Source: Okeania sp. KiyG1
GTDB lineage: Bacteria > Cyanobacteriota > Cyanobacteriia > Cyanobacteriales > Microcoleaceae
NCBI RefSeq assembly: GCF_014132355.1
Contig: NZ_BLZO01000150.1
Coordinates: 1-62,919, forward strand
Direction of reading: 5' to 3'
DNA: 62,919 bases
Below the pieces are notes generated by a model. The model did not search any database, was not told the DNA's origin, and was given only the letters and a program-made list of their open reading frames with translations. The position numbers and the translations under genes were made by a program. Positions 57,115 to 62,919 of this stretch are shown in pieces; position 1 is the first letter of the stretch; the number at the start of each line of letters is the position of its first letter.

Positions 57115-57273
57115 ATGGATATTGTTCGTTTAATTTGTGCGATTTTTTTACCACCACTTGGCGTATTTCTACAAGTAGGTTTTGGCGGTCAATTTTGGTT
57201 GAATATTCTTTTGACTTTACTGGGTTATATCCCAGGAATTGTTCATGCTGTTTGGATTATCGCTAAAAGATAA
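57115..57273 (+). CDS. YqaE/Pmp3 family membrane protein
   Basis: 52 residues: MDIVRLICAIFLPPLGVFLQ, then VGFGGQFWLNILLTLLGYIP and GIVHAVWIIAKR. This is the complete two-helix Pmp3/YqaE protein (UPF0057), with the PPLGVFL turn and the LGYIPGIVHA helix. Such proteins are induced by salt, cold or other stress and affect membrane potential. ATG at 57115 has AAGGAG seven bases before it, an excellent ribosome binding site. A hairpin follows at 57287-57330. MscS is encoded next on the same strand. Confidence 0.92.
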   Translation: MDIVRLICAIFLPPLGVFLQVGFGGQFWLNILLTLLGYIPGIVHAVWIIAKR

Positions 57274-57286
57274 ATAGTTATTATAT

Positions 57287-57330
57287 TTAGGTGGTAATAT
57301 CCAGGTATTTCTGCCCAAATTACCACCTAA
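57287..57330 (+). terminator. Possible terminator hairpin after YqaE
   Basis: TTAGGTGGTAAT (57287-57298) and ATTACCACCTAA (57319-57330) form a perfect 12-bp stem with a 20-nt loop, beginning 13 bp past the stop codon. The T run is weak, so it may alternatively protect the 3' end or attenuate. Confidence 0.5.
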
Positions 57331-57410
57331 TATCTTACGTTCGATTTAACCTTAAACCTTCTTAAATAAATTAAATAGAGATTACTAAAATTGATGATTT
57401 TTACTTAGAT

Positions 57411-58306
57411 ATGAATGAAATAATCAATATAATTATTAATGGATTAAAAGATGTACTTGAAAGTACCATAAAAATTATACCAGCCATACTAATAGCATTA
57501 ATTATTATTTTTTAACTCGCTATGCAGCACAATTACTTCGGAACTTCGCTCAACAGATAGGAAAGCGTGCAACTCGTAGTAAATCCTTACAAATTTTAAT
57601 CACAAAAACTACCTATGTGGGTGCTTGGGTAATAGGAGTTATTATTGCTTGTGTTATTGCTTTCCCCGGTTTAAAACTAGGAGATATTATTGCAACATTA
57701 GGTCTTGGTTCTGTTGCAGTTGGTTTTGCGTTTCAAGACATATTTAAAAATTTTCTAGCAGGAATATTGCTCTTATTACAAGAGCCATTTCGTATCGGCG
57801 ATCAAATAATAGTTGATGACTATGAAGGTACTGTAGAAGAAATTGATATTAGAACTACGAAAATCAGGACTTACAATGGCGAAAGAGTCATTTTACCTAA
57901 TGCTAATGTATTTACCAGTGCTGTACAAGTAAGAACTGCTTTTGGTATTCGACGAACCGATCTGGGAGTAGGTGTGGATTATAATACTCCTTTATCAGAA
58001 GCAGCAGATATCTTATCCCAACTGATTAAAGAGGTCGAAGGTGTTTTAGGCAATCCTATTCCTGAGATAGATTTAGTTAGTTTTAATGATAGTTCAATTG
58101 ACTTTATTGTGCGCTATTGGACTAGGGCAGAACAGAAAGAAGTACGCCGAGTTCAAACTCAGGCAATTCTTGCTATTAAGAAAGCTTTTGACCGAGCAGG
58201 TATTAACATTCCTTATCCAATTCGGACTGTTTATTTCTACAATCAAGATAAATATAATGATTACCTTCCTATAGACTCTCAGCAAAACATAAAATCTTCC
58301 CTGTAA
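57411..58306 (+). CDS. MscS-family mechanosensitive channel, one-base frameshift near the N-terminus
   Basis: A small-conductance mechanosensitive channel type that opens on osmotic downshock. From GTG 57617 the frame has the pore-helix region VAVGFAFQDIFKNFLAGILL, then EPFRIGDQIIVDDYEGTVEE, RTYNGERVILPNANVFTSAV and a C-terminal ferredoxin-like domain. Upstream, ATG at 57411 starts MNEIINIIINGLKDVLES, with a membrane helix IIPAILIALIIIF that ends in a stop. Adding one T to the T6 run at 57508-57513 joins it to LTRYAAQLLRNFAQQIGKRA and the main frame, restoring about 298 residues. So the gene is normal except for one base in a homopolymer. Error and real mutation cannot be told apart here. Confidence 0.82.
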
Positions 58307-58456
58307 AGCAATTTATCTAATCCAGATTATCAATAATTTAATTACTGTAATTACTAGATAATTTTGCAGTAATTACCGAATAATTAATTATTAATAATTA
58401 AATAATTGAAGATATTGATAACTTTTCCCCAGTCCGAATTTTAACCGATCGCTGAT

Positions 58457-58717
58457 TTAGAGAGAAGATGCAGTATCAGGAGCAATTTCGACTCCACCTT
58501 CTTTCTTAATTAATTGCTGGTCTGTAATTAGAAGACTAATATTATCCGCATCAATAGATATACCTTTTTCATCACAGGCTTCCTGAAGTGTTTGCTGAAA
58601 TAGTTTAATATCTTGACCATAGCCACATTGTTGAGCAGCTTTTTCTACTCCATATTTAGCATTAGCTTTAGCACAATCAATTAATTCAATTCCTGTGAGA
58701 TTTTTTGGGGTATTCAT
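58457..58717 (-). CDS. Small conserved cyanobacterial protein of unknown function
   Basis: 86 residues, soluble: MNTPKNLTGIELIDCAKANA, KYGVEKAAQQCGYGQDIKLF, QQTLQEACDEKGISIDADNI, then LLITDQQLIKKEGGVEIAPD. I recall the pattern (TPKNLTGxELIDCAKANA...CGYG...GIEIAPDTxSxL) from many cyanobacterial genomes, always without a function. ATG at 58717 fits that pattern; a further 21 codons upstream (to 58780) do not. It is on the minus strand between MscS and the antiporter genes. Confidence 0.65.
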   Translation of the reverse strand: MNTPKNLTGIELIDCAKANAKYGVEKAAQQCGYGQDIKLFQQTLQEACDEKGISIDADNISLLITDQQLIKKEGGVEIAPDTASSL

Positions 58718-58859
58718 AATTCCTATTCCTAAGTTAACTTCAATATATGTAATGTATGTTTTAAACGGAATTTTTGACATTCATTTAGTAAATATTATCA
58801 AAATATTTTTCATCAAACATCTGTCTCTAGTATGAATTTAATAATTCAAGGATAAAATT

Positions 58860-59846
58860 GTGAATATAAACTTATTATTTTGGATACTAATTTTACTAGC
58901 TTCTATTTGGGCAGCACATTGGGGTTCTGACAAATTAGCAGAACCTCTAAATAAATTACGTCAACAATGGGGACTAACTGAAGCCGCTGGTGCTGCTTTT
59001 GTTGCCTTAGCCACAGCTAGCCCAGAAATTGGAACTAATACTGCTAGCGCTATTCAAGGTTTATCTGATATTGGACTTGGTAATTTACTAGGTTCTAATA
59101 TAGTCTCTGTTCCTGCGATCGTCACTGTTGCTTACTTTGCTGCTCAAAAAAATTCTCAAAATAAATCAGATAATTTTTCCCAGCCTCTTAAAATTAAACT
59201 AGAAGCTTTAACCGTGCAAACAATTCCCTACTTATTAATAATTGGGTTAGCAGCATTACTTACTATTCCTAAACCTTGGCGTGGGTTACAACCTATTGAT
59301 GGTTGGTTAATGTTGGTAGCTTATTTTATTTACTTAGCACAAGCAATTATTAGAAACCAGCAAAAAGGTACAAAAGTAAATTGGAAAACTGAAGAGATTA
59401 TTGTTGCTATTGCTGGAATATTAGCATTAATTATCGGCGCTTACTTTACTGTCACAGCTACAGAAAAAATAGTTTCCATATTAGGCATTGCTAAATTAGT
59501 AGGTGGCTTATTTATTACTTCTACTTTGAGTATTGTACCCGAAGTTTTTGCTACTTGGAGTGTGGCAAAAAGCGGACAATTTACAGCAGCAACTACCAGT
59601 GTTATTGCTGATAATACGGCAACAATGACTCTCGCTTTTTTTCCATTAGCTTTAGTAAACTTACCCGTGGAAAATATCAAATTATATTCTGTGAACTTAT
59701 TTTTTGTAGCTTTATTAGGAATATTTTATTCATTATTTATTTACTTTGGTAAGCCAAAATATAGTTTTTCTTTTAAGGAAGTATTGGTACTTAATAGTAT
59801 TTATGTAATTTATCTATTGGTAATGATTTTTGACATTTTGAGATGA
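58860..59846 (+). CDS. Ca2+/cation antiporter (CaCA) family protein
   Basis: 328 residues with about ten hydrophobic segments. The two inverted alpha repeats of the family are visible: FVALATASPEIGTNTASAIQ then GLGNLLGSNIVSVP in the first half, and STLSIVPEVFATWSVAKSGQ then TTSVIADNTATMTLAFF in the second. Acidic residues in ASPE and VPE are the expected ion ligands. It should exchange Ca2+ or Na+ for H+ across the membrane. The start is GTG at 58860 with AAGGA upstream. The gene follows YqaE and MscS on the same strand and completes a group of membrane and osmotic-stress functions. Confidence 0.85.
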   Translation: MNINLLFWILILLASIWAAHWGSDKLAEPLNKLRQQWGLTEAAGAAFVALATASPEIGTNTASAIQGLSDIGLGNLLGSNIVSVPAIVTVAYFAAQKNSQNKSDNFSQPLKIKLEALTVQTIPYLLIIGLAALLTIPKPWRGLQPIDGWLMLVAYFIYLAQAIIRNQQKGTKVNWKTEEIIVAIAGILALIIGAYFTVTATEKIVSILGIAKLVGGLFITSTLSIVPEVFATWSVAKSGQFTAATTSVIADNTATMTLAFFPLALVNLPVENIKLYSVNLFFVALLGIFYSLFIYFGKPKYSFSFKEVLVLNSIYVIYLLVMIFDILR

Positions 59847-60201
59847 CTATAATTTTTGTGGAATAGGAGGCGATCGCTATCAAATATGAATAAACTCATT
59901 TTCGGTTCAATACTTATACTTTAGCAGAGGGAAAGCAGAAGGCAGCTATACTGAAGGAAGAGATCACAGTTTGAGGTGAACAGGTTTTTATAACTAATCA
60001 TCCGAACATGATATAATTAGCTATCAAAAAACTTTCTATTTCTTCTTCTTTCTTCCCTCCTGACTCGGTCTTCCCCCTCCTGGGAGGGGTTAGGGTGGGG
60101 TTGACTCCTAAGTAATTAAGATTAATATCATACACGCGCTTCAGCAACGGCCAAAAAAGATATAGTTGCTCAATTAACAACTATACCTTCAAGCTCAATA
60201 T
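59847..60201. other. Gap with HIP1 site and repeat fragments
   Basis: A GCGATCGC octamer lies near 59871. CCTCCTGGGAGGGGTTAGGG (about 60067-60090) is a copy of the repeat seen at 33245 and, inverse, near 23400. No gene is seen. Confidence 0.5.
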
Positions 60202-61794
60202 TTACCGAACGTCAACTAATGTAACCATTTGTTGAGTTGAACCCCGAACCGGGCGAATCTTTTTCCCATTGAGCTTCCGAGGTTCAATTATGGATTGAAC
60301 TTTAGCCGCAAATAGGTAGGGACGAATTTGAGTATTCTCAGGAATTTCCTGGAAAGCAAAATACAAAGTGACAGGTAGGTTGTGAATTGCTTGACCAGTA
60401 ATATAACCAACCAGATCGTGCTCAAAGCTGTGGAAAGCATTTTTCCAGGAGTGTTGCTTAGGCATACTCAAGTCGGGAAGATTATTCTTTGCACTTACCC
60501 AGTGCCAAGTACCACCATGTTCATGGTCTATCATATACTTAAACCAATAAGCATAGGTGGTGGGCAAGTATTTAGCGTAGGAAGGATCGCGCAAACTGAA
60601 GGTAGCGGCAGTTTGATCCAACTCAGCTAAAATCCACCATTCTTTATCAGTTTCTAACTGACCATATTGATTGATTCGACGACCCCAAGTTCCGTCTTCT
60701 AGGAAAGCTTCTTCAAGAATTAAAGGTACTTTTTCTTGAGCAAAAGCAGTGAGTTCGTAATGTCCAGTTAATTTACCGATTTCATAGATCAACCATAAGG
60801 TTTTAATGGAGTGACCAAAATCTGTATGATCTGTTCCTAATCTTTGTTTGCTCGGATCGGTAATTGCTCCAAAGAAAATATTGTTGTCTGGTGTATAGAA
60901 CTGCTCGCTCATAATTCTGGCTAGATGCACTAAGTCATCTTCCCATTGGGAGCGCAGGGGTTTGCCATCAAACATTTCCGGCAATGTGGGAGTAAGCAAC
61001 AACATATAACCATAAACTTGGTCAAGTTGAGATACTAATTCCCGTTGATCCTTACTAACTTTTTGTTCGTTACCATTTTCGTCAACATAATCTACATAAT
61101 CCTCATGTGCCCACGCAAGTAAATCCCATTCTGCATCGTAATAGGTCTCAAAGATATAGTCCTTGAGGTCAACGATATTTTCTAATACATCGGGATCGCG
61201 GGTAAGATAATAGTAAAATCCCAGACCAGCAACAGCATAAGCCATATCTTGACTGATCCGGCGAGCTTTACTCGGTAGGCCAACTCCATTTTCAAAGTAG
61301 GTGTAAGCACCACCTTCTGGGTCTAAACCATATTTGCGCACATAGTTTACTCCCTTTTTAGCCAATTTTAGGTATTTGCTTTTTCCTGTGAGATGGTAAG
61401 CAACGCCATAGGCAAAGATTTGTCTTGATTTTGCCCTGATGTATTCTCGATCGAGCTTGACGATACCTGCATCAGCATTTTCAAGTTCTGGACAGGGATT
61501 TGCCCAATTGTACAAAGACCCATCATTGCATCGATAAGTCGGGTAGTTGCCAACAGGGATACCTTGTGCTTCCTCCATTGTCCAAAATGGGAGCAAGTCT
61601 TCTTCTAAATGTTGCAGCCAACGTTCGCCTGTAGGAACATCGGCAATAATGCCATCAATATTATCAACAGGATATTTAGCAGTTGAGGAGACTAATGCTA
61701 AAGCTGGTTGAACGCTTGATACAAACAGAAGTGTAAAACTCAGGAATACACTTGCTGCCATCTTAAATAGACGATGGCGAGTTAGGTTGAACAT
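60202..61794 (-). CDS. Secreted AGE-like (N-acylglucosamine 2-epimerase fold) protein
   Basis: 530 residues from ATG 61794 (MFNLTRHRLFKMAASVFLSF); the frame runs 19 codons further up but this start gives a clean signal peptide ending near PALALV. The mature protein is an (alpha/alpha)6 barrel of the AGE type: SRQIFAYGVAYHLTGKSKYL, GGAYTYFENG, RISQDMAYAVAGLGFYY, HTDFGHSIKTLWLIYEIG (the DxGHxxE/K-x2-WLL motif), KEWWILAELDQTAA and WKNAFHSFEHDLVGY. AGE-fold enzymes epimerise or isomerise sugars, but many exported homologues are uncharacterised. Known homologues are usually cytoplasmic, so a periplasmic/outside role on glycans is inferred. It is monocistronic on the minus strand. Confidence 0.8.
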   Translation of the reverse strand: MFNLTRHRLFKMAASVFLSFTLLFVSSVQPALALVSSTAKYPVDNIDGIIADVPTGERWLQHLEEDLLPFWTMEEAQGIPVGNYPTYRCNDGSLYNWANPCPELENADAGIVKLDREYIRAKSRQIFAYGVAYHLTGKSKYLKLAKKGVNYVRKYGLDPEGGAYTYFENGVGLPSKARRISQDMAYAVAGLGFYYYLTRDPDVLENIVDLKDYIFETYYDAEWDLLAWAHEDYVDYVDENGNEQKVSKDQRELVSQLDQVYGYMLLLTPTLPEMFDGKPLRSQWEDDLVHLARIMSEQFYTPDNNIFFGAITDPSKQRLGTDHTDFGHSIKTLWLIYEIGKLTGHYELTAFAQEKVPLILEEAFLEDGTWGRRINQYGQLETDKEWWILAELDQTAATFSLRDPSYAKYLPTTYAYWFKYMIDHEHGGTWHWVSAKNNLPDLSMPKQHSWKNAFHSFEHDLVGYITGQAIHNLPVTLYFAFQEIPENTQIRPYLFAAKVQSIIEPRKLNGKKIRPVRGSTQQMVTLVDVR

Positions 61795-62688
61795 AAGAAC
61801 TCTTGTTTGCTTTGAAGGTGAACAATTGAACTTGATTGAAGGCCATAGCAATCAAATAATATTAATTAGTTGCTTGCACTTATTGCCTTTATTCAAAATA
61901 CTATCACATCTTTTTTCTGTTCAATAGTTTTTTTTTATTAAAATTAGAGATTTTAGTTGACAAATAATCATCAATAGTTTATCTACAAAATCACGTTCCT
62001 GAAGAAAAGGGAGAAGGTTTTTTGGTCGCGTAAGCGGAACGGAGTTCTATCGCTGATTATCCGGACATGATATAAGTCCTGTAAATAATTTAGTGAATTG
62101 TACTCGATCGCCGTTGCGATAAATCTACGACAATCAACAATAAAATACGGACAGCAGAGTAACTCATATCAAGTAATATCATGTCCGCTGGGGCGCGTTT
62201 GTGTAAACCCAAAGGTGAATATCTACAAGAAATTTAAGTTTTTTCTTGCTCTTAGGTATTCCTGACTGTTCCCTGTTCCCAGCTCCGGTGTTCCCTACTC
62301 TTGCTATACAATACCGATGCTACCGGACATGATATAACATTAATTAACCGCAATGTAGGGACGTTGCATGCAACGTCCTTACCAGGTTGGGTAAAGATTG
62401 TTTATTATACCAACAGGACTTACGCAAAATATCAATTTATACGCCATCTGTGGGGGCGGTTTCCACAACGAAAGCATTCCGGAGGAAACCGCCCCTACTA
62501 GATATGGTAGTTCTGCGTAAGTCCTGTAGCTGTTAAACTCATGGGAAAACATTTGTTTCATTGTAGTGAGATGAACTCCTCTGAGAGTTGTTTGTTTGGT
62601 CGATTTGTATTTGTACGATCGCCCATAGACGATCGCACCAGACAACATTATCGAGATTTGGGATTAGATAAACTCAGCAAAAATCCCT
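61795..62688. repeat. Gap with palindrome copy 4 and a MITE
   Basis: The word CCGGACATGATATAA and relatives recur at about 62052, 62177 and 62322. A 28-bp palindrome copy lies at 62355-62382 and a MITE at 62413-62527. A HIP1-like CGATCGCC pair is near 62617. A 76-codon plus frame at 62541-62771 overlaps the minus-strand gene end and is not supported. Confidence 0.55.
62413..62527. mobile_element. 115-bp MITE with 14-bp terminal inverted repeats
   Basis: The ends ACAGGACTTACGCA (62413-62426) and TGCGTAAGTCCTGT (62514-62527) are perfect inverted repeats. An inner GGGGGCGGTTTCC / GGAAACCGCCCCT pair makes a hairpin. Lone copies of the terminal word occur at 47658 and (inverse) 52065, so a family is present. 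No transposase is seen. Confidence 0.75.
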
Positions 62689-62919
62689 CTATTGAGAAAT
62701 TACTGTATCTTCCCGGAACGCCAGGTTCTGAATCCGCTCGTCTGAGTCAGGTCCCCCATCCGCTTGGCTAAAGGCAGTGTCTGCGGTAGGACAAACTTGA
62801 TAGAAGTATTCCGCCAGTGAGTCCTGCTCAGTGCCGAAAGGAGCGAAGTCAGCAACGCCATCGACAGCTTCTGCAATCGCTTCATCCCTCACCCCGTTTT
62901 TGTTGAGGTCCTCTTCTGG
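62689..62919 (-). CDS. C-terminal part of a probable extracellular calcium-binding/phosphatase-like protein (5' partial)
   Basis: The minus frame is open to the right edge, so the gene starts outside the window; about 76 codons are seen, ending EDTVISQ. The segment begins PEEDLNKNGVRDEAIAEAVD, an Asp/Asn/Gly pattern like Ca2+-binding loops of secreted proteins. The end reads GTEQDSLAEYFYQVCPTADT and DERIQNLAFREDTVI. That TEQD-LAEY...RIQNL pattern reminds me of the tail of bacterial metallophosphatase/5'-nucleotidase-like proteins in cyanobacteria, a tentative call. It looks GC-richer than the surrounding spacer, consistent with real coding sequence. Two overlapping short frames on other strands are its shadows. 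Confidence 0.4.
   Translation of the reverse strand, partial: PEEDLNKNGVRDEAIAEAVDGVADFAPFGTEQDSLAEYFYQVCPTADTAFSQADGGPDSDERIQNLAFREDTVISQ

Noticed and set aside
62541-62771. 76-codon plus frame near the right end
   Set aside because: It overlaps the minus-strand frame that is open to the edge and looks like coding sequence; the plus frame starts in a repeat-rich gap and shows no family.

Overview
The window is a stretch of low-GC chromosome from a cyanobacterium, most likely a filamentous marine one of the Trichodesmium/Okeania type (genus is inference). Seen directly: Psb27, a GUN4 domain, the cyanobacterial split of RNA polymerase beta' into separate rpoC1 and rpoC2 genes, DUF4336 and DUF3747 proteins, scattered GCGATCGC (HIP1) octamers, and long repeat-filled gaps. 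Only about two thirds of the window is coding by my sum of gene lengths.

Layout. 1-4071: a cell-surface sugar region with a partial FkbM/GT11/coiled-coil giant and GDP-mannose 4,6-dehydratase. 4695-7570: a Uma2 pseudogene followed by ten decayed tandem copies of its own 3' end. 7697-10909: an alpha/beta hydrolase, a candidate small RNA, a secreted DUF3747 protein and a universal stress protein. 11499-28395: housekeeping block hisD (minus), then rpsT, a frameshifted tatD, rpoB, rpoC1 and rpoC2 (plus). The gaps inside this normally compact block are swollen by transposon ends, tandem repeats and a probable group II intron fragment. 28964-30970: a two-gene unit, a small EACC1-like protein and a caspase-GUN4 fusion, which is the best candidate for a little-described signalling or defence system. 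31140-36338 (minus): orphan HicB, a conserved cyanobacterial protein and an M16C metalloprotease. 36928-45620 (plus, with one minus gene): psb27, a secreted GHL10-type protein, a pentapeptide-repeat protein, a hydratase-like lipoprotein, an aldehyde dehydrogenase and a small membrane protein. 46408-53293: a nitrilase homologue lacking its nucleophile, a small protein, a CBS-GAF histidine kinase and a DUF4336 protein. 53403-59846: a tnpB remnant, a LuxR-type regulator with a degenerate receiver, then a cluster of small stress and membrane genes (CsbD, YqaE/Pmp3, MscS, Ca2+/cation antiporter). 60202-61794: a secreted AGE-like barrel protein. A partial extracellular-type protein leaves the right edge.

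How it fits together. Gmd makes the precursor of GDP-fucose and GT11 is a fucosyltransferase fold, so the first two genes plausibly serve one glycan pathway. hisD to rpoC2 is the conserved core neighbourhood. The EACC1 and caspase-GUN4 genes are 12 bp apart with a Shine-Dalgarno sequence and are almost certainly co-transcribed. The 54.9-59.8 kb cluster looks like an osmotic and membrane stress set.

Two themes run through the window. First, several families of small dispersed palindromic or MITE-like repeats occupy nearly every gap, sometimes nested and once inserted in frame inside a gene. Second, three otherwise healthy genes (tatD, the GHL10 protein, MscS) each carry a one-base change in a homopolymer. 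That suggests either sequencing error or genuine slippage and should be settled before calling them broken.
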